Shown here: positions 1 to 7,947 of the stretch, in pieces
Numbering within the stretch: the first letter of the stretch is position 1
How the letters are laid out: each line of letters begins with the position of its first letter
Assembly (NCBI GenBank): GCA_963744255.1
Contig: CAVUSZ010000035.1
Span: 1 to 64,000 of the forward strand
Origin: DATEDA01 sp963744255
Lineage (GTDB): Bacteria; Pseudomonadota; Gammaproteobacteria; Burkholderiales; SG8-39
Length of the DNA: 64,000 bases
Direction of reading: 5' to 3'
Position numbers and translations under genes: made by a program
Notes under the pieces: model-generated
The model's database searches: none
Told to the model about the DNA's origin: nothing
What the model saw: the letters and a program-made list of their open reading frames with translations, nothing else

Positions 1-39
1 GCCTGCTTCTCGTTCACCCTACCGACCGGAGCCGGCTAG
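1..39 (+). CDS. C-terminal end of a sensor histidine kinase (partial)
   Basis: Frame 1 encodes the last 12 residues of a protein, ACFSFTLPTGAG, and stops with TAG at 37-39. This matches the usual end of a histidine kinase ATPase domain (G-x-F-x-F-x-LP). The stop codon shares a base with the GTG start of the next gene, a response regulator, so kinase and regulator are probably co-translated. Only the tail is in the window, so the family is inferred from a short motif plus context. Confidence 0.55.
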   Translation, partial: ACFSFTLPTGAG

Positions 40-410
40 TGAGCAAGAAGATCGTGATCGCCGAGGACGAGCCGAACATCGTCCGGGCCGTCCAGTTCCT
101 GCTGCGGCGGGCCGGCTACGAGGTGCACGTCGCCCGGAACGGCGGCGAGGCGCTCGATCTCGTCGCGGCCTGTCGCCCCGATCTCGTGGTCCTCGATGTG
201 ATGATGCCGGTACGGAGCGGCTACGAAGTCTGCAAGCGGATGCGCGAGCACGCCGAGTGGCGGGACATCAAGATCGTGATGCTGTCGGCGAAGGGGCGCG
301 AGGTCGAGGTCCAGAAGGGACTGTCGCTGGGCGCCGATCTATACGTCACGAAGCCGTTTTCGACCCGCGATCTCGTGGACGGAATCAACGCCTTGCTCCA
401 GCCGACGTAG
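39..410 (+). CDS. Single-domain CheY-like response regulator
   Basis: A 123-residue receiver domain with no output domain. The acidic pocket is Glu9/Asp10, the phosphoacceptor is Asp53 in VVLDVMMP, Ser83 fills the Thr/Ser position and Lys105 lies in YVTKPF, so all phosphotransfer residues are present. The GTG start overlaps the stop of the upstream kinase, the likely phosphodonor. Such proteins act through protein-protein contact or as phosphorelay intermediates rather than on DNA. The output partner cannot be told from the sequence. Confidence 0.9.
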   Translation: MSKKIVIAEDEPNIVRAVQFLLRRAGYEVHVARNGGEALDLVAACRPDLVVLDVMMPVRSGYEVCKRMREHAEWRDIKIVMLSAKGREVEVQKGLSLGADLYVTKPFSTRDLVDGINALLQPT

Positions 411-511
411 CGTCATGCTGCATTGCAGCACCCCAATCGGATGGCTCTTGCTACACTCGCCGAAACGGGCGTTCAAGCCCGAGCAGTGCAGGGAGAGGGG
501 AAGGGCATGGC

Positions 512-1189
512 GTGCGCATCCTGATCGCTGAGGACGACGCGATCCTGGCCGACGGGCTGACTCACAGCCTCCGGAACGCCGGCTATTCGGTCGATCGCGT
601 GGCGACCGGAATCGAAGCCGACGCCGCCCTGGCAACGGGCGAGTTCGATCTGCTGATCCTCGATCTCGGCCTGCCGAAGATGGGCGGGCTCGAGGTGCTT
701 AGGCGCCTGCGCCAGCGCGGCAGCGCGGTGCCGGTCCTGATCCTCACCGCCGCCGATGGCGTGGACGACCGCGTTCGCGGCCTCGACATGGGGGCGGATG
801 ACTATCTTTCGAAGCCCTTCGCGCTCGCCGAGCTTGCAGCGCGGGTGCGCGCCCTGGCGCGGCGCGGTCACTCGGCGGCCGCCGGTCCGACGCTCCGGCA
901 CGGCGACCTGAGCTACGACCAGATCGGCAAGATCGCCGCGATCCGGGGCGAGATGCTCGACCTCTCGGCGCGCGAGCTGGCGTTGCTCGAGATCTTCCTG
1001 CAGCGCCCCGGCCGGATGGTGAGCAAGGACCGCATCGTCGATCTCCTCTGCCAGTGGGGCGACGAGCTGAGCGCCAATGCGGTCGAGGTCTACATTCACC
1101 GGCTGCGCCGCAAGCTCGAGTCGGGCGACGTGAAGATCACCACCGTGCGCGGGCTCGGCTACTGCCTGCAGAAGGGCCACGCCGCCTGA
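512..1189 (+). CDS. OmpR/PhoB-family response regulator (QseB/PmrA-like)
   Basis: A 225-residue two-domain transcription factor. The receiver (residues 1-115) has Glu7/Asp8/Asp9 and phosphoacceptor Asp51 in LLILDLGLP, with the conserved Lys in LSKPF. The winged-helix domain (about 128-222) carries the recognition helix and wing in NAVEVYIHRLRRKLE and TVRGLGYCL. The chosen start is GTG 512, behind the purine-rich GGGAGAGGGGAAGGG; the open frame reaches further upstream but that part has no homology. The ATG at 507 is in another frame. No cognate kinase lies downstream because the tRNA and island follow. The target genes are unknown. Confidence 0.9.
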   Translation: MRILIAEDDAILADGLTHSLRNAGYSVDRVATGIEADAALATGEFDLLILDLGLPKMGGLEVLRRLRQRGSAVPVLILTAADGVDDRVRGLDMGADDYLSKPFALAELAARVRALARRGHSAAAGPTLRHGDLSYDQIGKIAAIRGEMLDLSARELALLEIFLQRPGRMVSKDRIVDLLCQWGDELSANAVEVYIHRLRRKLESGDVKITTVRGLGYCLQKGHAA

Positions 1190-1225
1190 GCGCCACGGGC
1201 CGTGGCCCCGCCGGCCCGGCGCCGC

Positions 1226-1231
1226 TATAAT
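1226..1231 (+). promoter_or_regulatory. Candidate -10 box for tRNA-Phe
   Basis: TATAAT lies about 70 bases before the tRNA-Phe 5' end in an otherwise very G+C-rich leader. No good -35 box is visible at the right spacing. The assignment rests on the perfect -10 hexamer and its place upstream of a stable RNA gene. Confidence 0.35.
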
Positions 1232-1301
1232 CGCGCCTCCTCGCGTCGCCGGTCGGCGGCGCTGCTAAGGCGATTCCCGCGGTTGGCGGGTCGCCCGGCT
1301 T

Positions 1302-1377
<76 letters not shown>

Positions 1378-1466
1378 ATTGACGTGCGTTCGCAGGTAAG
1401 CGAACGCTAACAGGAGAGCTCGCCGTAAGCGCATCGTAAGCAGGCGGTAGTGAATCCCGGGCTGCG

Positions 1467-1529
1467 TTACCAGAAATTCAGCTGGAACACGAAGTCCACT
1501 GGCCGGGTGGCACGCACACTCTTCTTCAG
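1467..1529 (-). pseudogene. C-terminal remnant of an outer-membrane protein
   Basis: The minus strand reads KKSVRATRPVDFVFQLNFW followed by TAA. Alternating hydrophobic residues ending in an aromatic residue are typical of the last beta-strand of an outer-membrane barrel, the BAM recognition signal. An in-frame stop lies just upstream, so only this tail survives next to the left island end. The family is not identifiable. Confidence 0.4.
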
Positions 1530-1572
1530 CTAGACATTCGCATTTCGCACCGCACTCCTGAACCGTAGCCGC

Positions 1573-1738
1573 GCCGCCCTCCTTTTCGAATCCCCGCTCG
1601 CCCGTTCCCGATGCTCGTCAGCACCGGCTCGTAGACCTCGGGGTGCAGCGGCGTGCAGCGCGCATCACCTGGCGCTGTGAGCTTCGCCACGAAGTAGCGC
1701 GCATTGGGCAGGCTCAGGTATGCGTGCTTAGATCACCC
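1573..1738 (-). pseudogene. Fragment related to the ORF at 8656-8880
   Basis: Translated on the minus strand this reads AYLSLPNARYFVAKLTAP then TPLHPEVYEPVLTSIGNG, closely matching the protein at 8656-8880 (HYLSLPDARYLVAKLVAP, KPLLPDLYEPVLTNIGNG). The DNA is also similar over about 160 bases. No full reading frame surrounds it, and the end diverges after SIGNG, so this is a truncated paralogue. I do not recognise the family. From here to 1962 I see nothing else. Confidence 0.45.
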
Positions 1739-1962
1739 TCGAACGATGGAGCGTTAGCGACCTCTCGCCATGGCAGTCGCCGGCCCCGGCGACGCAACGG
1801 GTAGACGCGGCAGCGCAGCGACTGCCCACGCGCGCCGAACTAGCGATCAAAGGTCGCGGAAAAATGAAAGGCAGTTACCGACCCGTCACCCAACGTCGGC
1901 TTGCGGACCCGTTGCTGCGTATCTTGCTCTTCAGAAGGGTCGGAAGAAAAAAGGCGAGTACG

Positions 1963-2619
1963 TCAACGCGACGTAGCCGCGAGTTGCTCGCGCAGCATAA
2001 CCGCCATTCGCCCGGGCGGCGTCGCGGGCGGGAAGAGGCTGACGAAGCGGCCCTCACGGTCGAGCAGGAACGTGTACGCGGTATGATCGATTACGTACGT
2101 CTTCGTGCCCGGAAGGGGCACCCTCTCGAAGAACACCTTATAGTCGGTGGCGACGCGCCGGATTTCACCTTCAGTCCCGGTGAGCGCGACGAAGCGCGGA
2201 TGGAACGCCGTGGCGTATTCGCGCAGGACCGCGGGCGTGTCGCGTTGCGGGTCGAGCGTGACGAACACCGGCTGCACCTGATCGCCTGCGGCGCCGAGGT
2301 CGCGCAGCGTGTGGCCGATGATCGCGAGATCGGTCGGGCAGACGTCGGGGCAGGTGGTGTAGCCGAAATAGAGCAGGACCAGCTTCCCCCGGAAATCGGC
2401 GAGCGCGACGCGCCGCCCCACGGAGTCGGAGAGGACGAACGCGCCGCCCACCGGGACCTTGCCCGACATCAGTTCGTTCATGAGGCGCGCGGCGTCGGCG
2501 CGCCGGTCGGCAGGCGGCGGATTACGCGTGGCGAACCATGCCGACACCGCGGCGACGGCAATGATCGCGGCTGTGACGAAAGTGGGCGCGCGAACGCCTA
2601 GCGCGCCTAGGCCCTTCAC
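1963..2619 (-). CDS. SCO1/SenC family copper chaperone
   Basis: A 218-residue membrane-anchored thioredoxin-fold protein. A single N-terminal transmembrane helix (about residues 13-30) is followed by the SCO fold, with the copper-binding CPDVC (Cys90, Cys94) and the conserved distal His179 in IDHTAY. Family members deliver copper to the Cu-A site of cytochrome c oxidase or act as thiol reductases on the periplasmic side. The GTG start directly abuts the TAA stop of the upstream metallo-hydrolase (TAAGTG), which implies translational coupling. No oxidase gene is nearby. Confidence 0.88.
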   Translation of the reverse strand: MKGLGALGVRAPTFVTAAIIAVAAVSAWFATRNPPPADRRADAARLMNELMSGKVPVGGAFVLSDSVGRRVALADFRGKLVLLYFGYTTCPDVCPTDLAIIGHTLRDLGAAGDQVQPVFVTLDPQRDTPAVLREYATAFHPRFVALTGTEGEIRRVATDYKVFFERVPLPGTKTYVIDHTAYTFLLDREGRFVSLFPPATPPGRMAVMLREQLAATSR

Positions 2620-3516
2620 TTATGCCCCGAACACATACTCGGTACCGGTGGAGGAGGAAATGAGCCGGTCTGCAAGATCGGTCCGCAGCAGCGCGACCAT
2701 CGTTGGGCCGGAGCAGTGCATCGGAATGATCACGTCCGGGTCGAGCGCCCGGAGCTCGGCGATGGTCTTGCGCACGTAATCCTCCGGCGCTGGGAAAAGG
2801 TGAAAACCGCCGAGCGCGGCGTGCACTTTCTTCACGCCCGAGACCTCCATGGCTTGGCGTACCGTATTCACGATGCCGGCGTGGCCACAGGAGGACATGA
2901 CCACCAGACCCCGGTCCTTCACGTTGAAGCAGGTGCCGTGCTCGTGAATGTGCTCGTCGGGAACCGGCTTGTCCTGCGCCTTAGCATTCGCCGAGGGGAT
3001 GTCGCAGCCGACACCGTCCCGCTTGAAGTACTCGACCATCGTGTTCGGCAGCACGCGCTCAAAGCTCGTGCGCTGGATCGTCCCGGTGGTGAACGCGTGG
3101 CCGAGGACCACCGTCGGTTGCTCGCAGGTCACGACCCGAATGCGGTACTTCTCGAGGTCGCGGCGATCGAGCACCCCCCAGTCGGCGAAGTGCCCGGGCG
3201 TGCCCGACGCCGCCTTGCGCAAACAGAATAGGTCCTCGCCGCCGACATACATTGGGAGGTCGGCGGGGAGCTTGTCGCGATACTTCTCGAGGTACCCGAG
3301 CAACCCGCCGAAATGGTCATAGTGGCCGTGGCTGACGATCAGGGCCTGGATCTTCGCGCCGTCCACGCCCATGACCTCCATGTTGTTGAGGAGCGCGTTC
3401 GGCGTGTAGCCGAAGTCGAGCAGCAGGTTCCGCGTCTCGGCGCCGCTCTTCGATTCGAGCGCGAGGGACAGGCCCCATTCGTTGTGCAGCGTCTTGCGGA
3501 TGTCGGTCGGGGACAT
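2620..3516 (-). CDS. Metallo-beta-lactamase fold hydrolase, probably 5'-truncated
   Basis: The sequence has the metal motif SHGHYDH (HxHxDH) and downstream His residues in SSCGHAGI, GGFHLF and IPMHCSG. This places it in the MBL subgroup that includes 7,8-dihydropterin-6-methyl-4-aminobenzene-phosphate synthase-like proteins. Family members normally have a longer N-terminus before the LLLDFG strand. Here the gene starts right at a junction with a trkH fragment (around 3535), so it is probably truncated; the ATG at 3516 is the first plausible start. The substrate is unknown. Translation is likely coupled to the SCO1 gene. Confidence 0.7.
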   Translation of the reverse strand: MSPTDIRKTLHNEWGLSLALESKSGAETRNLLLDFGYTPNALLNNMEVMGVDGAKIQALIVSHGHYDHFGGLLGYLEKYRDKLPADLPMYVGGEDLFCLRKAASGTPGHFADWGVLDRRDLEKYRIRVVTCEQPTVVLGHAFTTGTIQRTSFERVLPNTMVEYFKRDGVGCDIPSANAKAQDKPVPDEHIHEHGTCFNVKDRGLVVMSSCGHAGIVNTVRQAMEVSGVKKVHAALGGFHLFPAPEDYVRKTIAELRALDPDVIIPMHCSGPTMVALLRTDLADRLISSSTGTEYVFGA

Positions 3517-3549
3517 GGGAAAGACGCGACGCGTCTTGACCCATTTCGA

Positions 3550-4030
3550 AGATCGCGACTGCAAGCACGACCACACCGAGGCCGCCCATCCAGACGAGCT
3601 GGCTGCGCCAGAGGTTGATCGATGGCGGCAGCTTGTCGAGTCCCTCCAGCACCGTGGCGCCGGTGGTGGTCAGACCCGACACGGTCTCGAAGTAGGCGTC
3701 GGTGAAGGAGAGCTCCGGCAGGTAGAGGAGCAGCGGCAGCGTGGCGAAGGCCGGCAGCAGAGTCCAGACGAGCGCGACGAGCAGGAACCCGTCGCGGATC
3801 TGGAGCTCGGCCTCGAGGCGGCGGGTCGGTAGCCACAGCAGCGCGCCGACACCGACGGTGAATACGAGCGCCTCGTCGTAAGCGAGCTCGGCGCCGTCGC
3901 CGAGGAAATGCGAGACCCCAAGCGGCACGGCGATCGACAGGCCGAAGATCATCAGCGTCAGTCCCAGCGTCTGCGCGAGCGGCGCGTAGCGCGCGAGCGC
4001 CGCCACGGGAGTCCGGGCTGCCGAGGCCAT
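3550..4030 (-). pseudogene. trkH: trkH 5' fragment (potassium transporter membrane subunit)
   Basis: About 160 residues from the ATG at 4030 match the TrkH/KtrB N-terminus: several hydrophobic helices and the first selectivity-filter segment SGLTTTGATV, then LVWMGGLGVVVLAVAI. Homology stops near 3550 and the frame runs out of phase into the adjacent MBL gene. The remaining three-quarters of TrkH, including three pore loops, is missing, so it cannot form a channel. A trkA remnant lies just upstream, so this was once a trkA-trkH operon. Confidence 0.8.
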
Positions 4031-4038
4031 TGGCCTTC

Positions 4039-4180
4039 CTACACGAAGCCGAAGCCGACCTGGAACAGCTTCTCGACCTTCGGGATCATCCGCTTGTTCG
4101 AGACGAACATGATCACGCGGTCATCGGGCGCGATGACCGTGTCATGGTGCGCCAGAATGCCTTCGGTATCACGCTCCCTC
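4039..4180 (-). pseudogene. trkA: trkA 3' fragment (potassium uptake regulator)
   Basis: The minus strand encodes HHDTVIAPDDRVIMFV and NKRMIPKVEKLFQVGFGFV, the characteristic end of the TrkA C-terminal domain. Homology begins near 4180; the NAD-binding domains are absent. The TAG stop is 8 bases before the trkH ATG, the normal operon arrangement. Both genes are broken on their outer sides, as if two deletions trimmed a trkA-trkH pair. Confidence 0.75.
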
Positions 4181-4359
4181 ACCGCGGCGTCGGACTCCGC
4201 TCGACCTCCGGCGAGGCAGCCGGCCCACAAGCGTCGCGAGGGTGGATCTCCTCCAAATCCGTACACCATCTAAGGGCGCGGATTTTAGACCCTTTTTCGC
4301 GCGGTCTCCGCACTAACTCTTCCTTCTTCGCCGGCCCTAGCCCGAGCTGCTGCACTCGG

Positions 4360-4507
4360 GCGGAGCTTGCAGCCTTCTGGAAGCGCCTTGACAGCGTGAA
4401 GTCCGAGCCGGTGCGGGCCGCTCCGCGAATTGCGTTACTCCTTGGGGGGCAGCGGCCGACGCAACTGCTGCGGCTTGAACGTGGCGACGTTGACCTACAG
4501 GCCGGCG
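4360..4507 (+). pseudogene. Tyrosine recombinase (phage integrase) fragment
   Basis: About 50 residues, ELAAFWKRLDSVK then ALLLGGQRPTQLLRLERGDV, match the start of the catalytic domain of P4-type tRNA-targeting integrases, with the box I Arg in GGQRP. The His-x-x-Arg and Tyr parts are missing, and the frame continues into unrelated sequence. A dead integrase about 3 kb inside the tRNA-Phe end fits the att repeats at the island borders. Confidence 0.65.
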
Positions 4508-4509
4508 AA

Positions 4510-4824
4510 GCGGTGAGGTCGTTTACGCTCGCCGAGAGCGTCTATCGGATTCTTGGCATCGTCGATTCTGACGCGCGGTTGTCCGGTCATCGCGAGGAAT
4601 GCGAGAGCCTGTGGAAGGAAGCGATTAGCGCTGACGAAGTCCGATCGCTTTTGTCCGTCGCGTTCACGAGAGAAAACGGACTGGTGGTGCCGGTGATGCC
4701 GCCCGACGGCCGGGCTTCGGAGATAACTGATCCGAAGGAGCTTCGAGCGCTGAACGATCACACGGTTCAACTCGCCAAGAAGCTGGCGGCGCTGCTGGAC
4801 GAACTGCTGGCACAACGAGGCTGA
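4510..4824 (+). CDS. Unknown protein, C-terminal portion
   Basis: In frame with the integrase fragment, the ORF continues for about 105 residues and ends with a helical tail (AKKLAALLDELLAQRG). Codon use looks coding and no homology to integrases is apparent after residue 160, so this is probably the 3' end of another gene fused to the integrase remnant. It has no recognisable domain. From 4825 to 5016 I see no gene. Confidence 0.35.
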   Translation, partial: AVRSFTLAESVYRILGIVDSDARLSGHREECESLWKEAISADEVRSLLSVAFTRENGLVVPVMPPDGRASEITDPKELRALNDHTVQLAKKLAALLDELLAQRG

Positions 4825-5016
4825 CCGGACGGGTAGCCAGCTTCAGCGGCACGAAGTTCAGACGAGCGATGCCGGATAAGTCTCGGCGCGTCGTTACTTG
4901 AACTCGGTATGTCGCAAGGGCAGTCCGAGGCTCTCACAAACGGTGTCGAACTTCGGCGGCACCACGCGAAGCAGAGGCAAGGATTCTTCTGGCGGGAGCT
5001 CTCGCGGCAAGGGGGA

Positions 5017-5232
5017 CCGCTCTTGGCTCGAAACCGGCCCTCGGACAGGTAGCGTTTACGCAGGCTCCGGCTCGATCAGCTTCGGGTCATCGTTCTTCGG
5101 ACTGTTGACCCGCCGATTGACCGGGTAGGCAATCCAGCCCTCGGAGGGCGGCGGCGCGATGATGTCCGCAATGTCCTGGTTATCCGGATCGAGCCAGCGC
5201 TGGTAGTCCTTCGGCTGAACGATCACCGGCCA
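5017..5232 (-). repeat. SRAP-tail repeat R1
   Basis: The minus strand encodes the last 55-60 residues of an SRAP protein (PVIVQPKDYQRWLDPDNQ, IIAPPPSEGWIAYPVNRR, VNSPKNDDPKLIEPEPA). About 35 bases past the stop codon are also shared with R2 (7749-7947), so the repeat is a DNA block, not only a coding fragment. The upstream side is joined to a carbonic anhydrase fragment near 5230. Direct repeats R1 and R2 flank the moaD-like/BNR/pgsA-like module. Confidence 0.85.
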
Positions 5233-5321
5233 GGGTCCCGCTCCAGCTCGAGCTGCGCCCACCGGCGATTGTTCTCGATCAGGCGCTGAAGAGGGTGGGA
5301 CACGCTCGTTGGCTCGCTCAC
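5223..5321 (-). pseudogene. beta-carbonic anhydrase 5' fragment
   Basis: From a GTG at 5321 the minus strand encodes SHPLQRLIENNRRWAQLELE, matching the N-terminus of beta-class carbonic anhydrases, then runs into the SRAP repeat after about 30 residues. All zinc ligands are missing. The start overlaps the stop of an upstream remnant ending FKTAEGAAS (about 5319-5400, unrecognised) in a GTGA overlap, so a short operon was cut here. Confidence 0.5.
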
Positions 5322-5475
5322 GACGCTGCTCCTTCGGCCGTCTTGAACACGACAAGCTCGACGCCTTCGCTGGCCTCGCTCCACGCAGTGTAACGCAGCG
5401 CTTCCGCGGAGCACCCACTGGTGCCCGCCTATCAACGGGAGATCCGCTGGATCGGGCGACGACCCGGGCATGGGG

Positions 5476-5733
5476 CTAGCCGCCGCTCAGCGCCTGAACG
5501 ATCACCACCTCGTCGGTGGCGCGCAGCGGCTGCGACAGCTCGCGCACCTGAGCGCCGTTGACGAAGATCCGGATGTGGCGCCGGATGCGGTCCTGCTCGT
5601 CGATCATGCGGAACCGGATTCCGGGGTAGAGACGGTCGAGATCGGCGAGGGCTTGCGCGAGCGTCGCGCCGTTCGCCTCGGCCTCGCTGCGCTGGGTGTA
5701 CGAGCGCAGGGAGCTCGGGATGACGACTTTCAT
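5476..5733 (-). CDS. MoaD/ThiS-like ubiquitin-fold protein
   Basis: An 85-residue protein with the beta-grasp pattern and the diagnostic C-terminal Gly-Gly (QALSGG). In this family the terminal Gly is adenylated and thiocarboxylated for sulfur transfer or conjugation. It lies 9 bases after the BNR-repeat gene; this pairing recurs in other bacteria, but its biochemical role is not established. No E1-like MoeB/ThiF gene is close by. It is distinct from the thiS gene at 56510-56713. Confidence 0.8.
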   Translation of the reverse strand: MKVVIPSSLRSYTQRSEAEANGATLAQALADLDRLYPGIRFRMIDEQDRIRRHIRIFVNGAQVRELSQPLRATDEVVIVQALSGG

Positions 5734-5742
5734 CAGGCTGCT

Positions 5743-6948
5743 TCAGTCCCGCGCGGGCTCGGCAGACTCCACCGCGTAGATCTCGGGCAGGTGCCGCGCG
5801 ATGCACGACCAGCCGCGGCCTTCGTCGCGGCTCATCCATAACTCGCCGCTCGTCGTCCCGAAGTACAGGCCGACCGGGTCGCATGCGTCCGCGGTCATCG
5901 CTTGGCGCTTCACCGTCCACCACGCCTGGCGCTCCGGCATGCCGGAGTCGTGGCGCTGCCAGGTCCTCCCGCCGTTGCGTGTCCCGTAGACCGCGGGGAC
6001 TCCCCCCGGGCTGGTGCGCGGCCAGACGGTCGAGGCGTCCATCGGGAACAGCCACGCGGTGTCGGCGTCGCGCGGGTGCACCACCATTGGAAAGCCGACG
6101 TCGCCCACCCGCTTCGGCATGGCCTTGCCGATACGCACCCATGTGTTCGACGGCCGGTCGATCCTGTACGTGCCGCAGTGGTTCTGCTGGTACAGCCGGT
6201 CGGGATTGCTCGGACAGAGCCGGACGCAGTGAGGGTCATGAAAGGTCAGGTCGGCCGGGTCGAAGCCCTCGACGACCTCGAGCCCGCTCACGAGCGGCAC
6301 CCAGGTCCGGCCGCGATCGACCGACTCGTGGACGCCGCCGCCCGACATCGCGAAGTAAAGATGTGCCGGATCGCGCGGGTCGACGATGATCGAATGCAGC
6401 TTCGGGCCGTCCGGCGTCCCGTCCTGCACTGTGCCCATCCACTTCAAGTACTGCGGATCCTCCGCGATGCCGGAGAACGGCGCCCAGGTCGCGCCACCGT
6501 CCTCCGAACGGAACAGCCCCTGCGGCGAGGTCCCTGCGTACCACGCGCCCGGCTCGGAGGCGTGGCCGGGCGCCAGCCAGAACGTGTGGTCGACCGCTCG
6601 GCCCTGCGCGCCGGCCGGCGCCCTCGCGAAGGCGGGCGGCCGGGCGGCCTCCTTCCAGGTGCGGCCGAGATCGGTGGAACGGAAGATGGTCGGGCCGAGA
6701 TGACCGGTTTTGGCCGCTGCGAGCAGCGTCCGTCCGTCGCGCGAGTCAAGCACAAGGTGACTGATGATGTGGCCGAGAAAATGCGGTCCGTCGGCGCGCC
6801 AGGCCCGGCGCGCGGCGTCGCCGTGGTACAGCCATGCGCCCTTGCGCGTGGCGACCAGTACGAGCACGCGGGGTGCCGGACGGGCGCGAGCGGTGCGAGC
6901 GGCGGAACGCCGCGGTTGAACGGCCGGTTTCGTGGTCTTTCGCGTCAT
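5743..6948 (-). CDS. BNR/Asp-box repeat (sialidase-like) protein
   Basis: A 401-residue beta-propeller protein. At least five Asp-box motifs are visible: STDLGRTW, SEDGGATW, SVDRGRTW, RNGGRTW and SRDEGRGW. The N-terminus is basic and Pro/Ala rich, without a clear signal peptide, so a cytoplasmic location is likely. Sialidase catalytic residues cannot be assigned, so no hydrolase activity is claimed. The start at 6948 has a strong ribosome site (GGAGGGGAG); the longer open frame upstream overlaps the pgsA-like gene and is ignored. It is co-directional with the MoaD-like gene. Confidence 0.8.
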   Translation of the reverse strand: MTRKTTKPAVQPRRSAARTARARPAPRVLVLVATRKGAWLYHGDAARRAWRADGPHFLGHIISHLVLDSRDGRTLLAAAKTGHLGPTIFRSTDLGRTWKEAARPPAFARAPAGAQGRAVDHTFWLAPGHASEPGAWYAGTSPQGLFRSEDGGATWAPFSGIAEDPQYLKWMGTVQDGTPDGPKLHSIIVDPRDPAHLYFAMSGGGVHESVDRGRTWVPLVSGLEVVEGFDPADLTFHDPHCVRLCPSNPDRLYQQNHCGTYRIDRPSNTWVRIGKAMPKRVGDVGFPMVVHPRDADTAWLFPMDASTVWPRTSPGGVPAVYGTRNGGRTWQRHDSGMPERQAWWTVKRQAMTADACDPVGLYFGTTSGELWMSRDEGRGWSCIARHLPEIYAVESAEPARD

Positions 6949-7040
6949 CGATCTCCCCTCCTCTGTCGGTCCGCGGCGCGGGCGGTTATTGTCGTTTTGG
7001 GCAAGGTGAAATCGACAGCCGACGCGCCAGTCGCGGCGCC

Positions 7041-7619
7041 CTACCCGCCGCCGCCGAACGCTCCGCCGCCGCGCTGAGCCCGCCGCGCCGCGGCGGCCTT
7101 CCTGCTCCAGAGCCACACATACTGGGTGCCCGACAGCGTCACGGTCAGACAAACAAGAACGAACAGCGGCTGCAGCCAGTCGCTCCCGTCGATGAGCGCC
7201 GCGGCGTGCGCGAGTAGGCCCGCGAGCGCGGTGAATTCCAGCGCGGTGTTGATCTTGGAGAGCCAGGTCGGCTCCATCTCCACGTGCCCGACCACGAGCC
7301 GGTACGCGATCGCGCCGCCGGCGATGACGACGTCGCGCAGCACGATCGCCGCCGCCAGCCAGAGCGGGAGCCACCCCTGCCAGGCAAGGAGCACGGTCGC
7401 GGTGAGCATCGTGAACTTGTCGGCGATCGGGTCGAGCCGCGCGCCGAACTCGGAGACGAGCCGGTAGTGGCGCGCGATCACCCCGTCGGCGAAATCGCTG
7501 AACGCCGCCGCCATGAACACGGCAAGCGCCCACCCGAAGTTTTCCCGAAAGAGCAGGTAGGCGAATACCGGGACGAGCAGCACCCGGACGACCGTGATCA
7601 CGTTCGGAAGGTTCGGCAC
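7041..7619 (-). CDS. CDP-alcohol phosphatidyltransferase (PgsA-like)
   Basis: A 192-residue integral membrane enzyme with about five helices. The CDP-alcohol signature is complete: Asp42, Asp45-Gly46, Ala49-Arg50, Gly59, Asp63 and Asp67. It transfers a phosphatidyl group from CDP-diacylglycerol to a small alcohol; glycerol-3-phosphate is the likely acceptor given its size, but others are possible. A core copy of pgsA would be expected elsewhere, so this is probably an accessory paralogue. The Gly-rich tail (GGGGAFGGGG-like) is unusual. Confidence 0.78.
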   Translation of the reverse strand: MPNLPNVITVVRVLLVPVFAYLLFRENFGWALAVFMAAAFSDFADGVIARHYRLVSEFGARLDPIADKFTMLTATVLLAWQGWLPLWLAAAIVLRDVVIAGGAIAYRLVVGHVEMEPTWLSKINTALEFTALAGLLAHAAALIDGSDWLQPLFVLVCLTVTLSGTQYVWLWSRKAAAARRAQRGGGAFGGGG

Positions 7620-7748
7620 GCCGCGAGCTTACGATGTGCCGCGCGGTCACGTTGCAGCGCCGCGAACGACCGCTTCTCTTGAGAACGACAGGCAGCAACG
7701 GGTCGATAGCGCCGTCGAACGGCGGCTTCCAGCGACAGGACCGTACAG

Positions 7749-7947
7749 CCGTTCTTGGCCCGAATCCGGCCCTCGGACAGGCAGCGTTTACGCAGGCTCC
7801 GGATCGATCAGCTTCGGGTCATCGTTCTTCGGACTGTTGACCCGCCGGTTGACGGGAGGCAACCCAGCCCTCGGAGGGTGGCGGCGCGATGATGTCCGCG
7901 ATGTCCTCGTTCTCGCGATCGAGCCAGCGCTGGTAGTCCTTCGGTTG
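7749..7947 (-). repeat. SRAP-tail repeat R2
   Basis: A second copy of the SRAP 3' block, matching R1 from 7749 (equivalent to 5017) onward, including the sequence after the stop codon. Two small deletions relative to R1 near 7852-7860 break the frame, so the coding sense is lost while DNA similarity stays high. The upstream side continues into the segment found inverted at 16186-16720. Confidence 0.85.
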
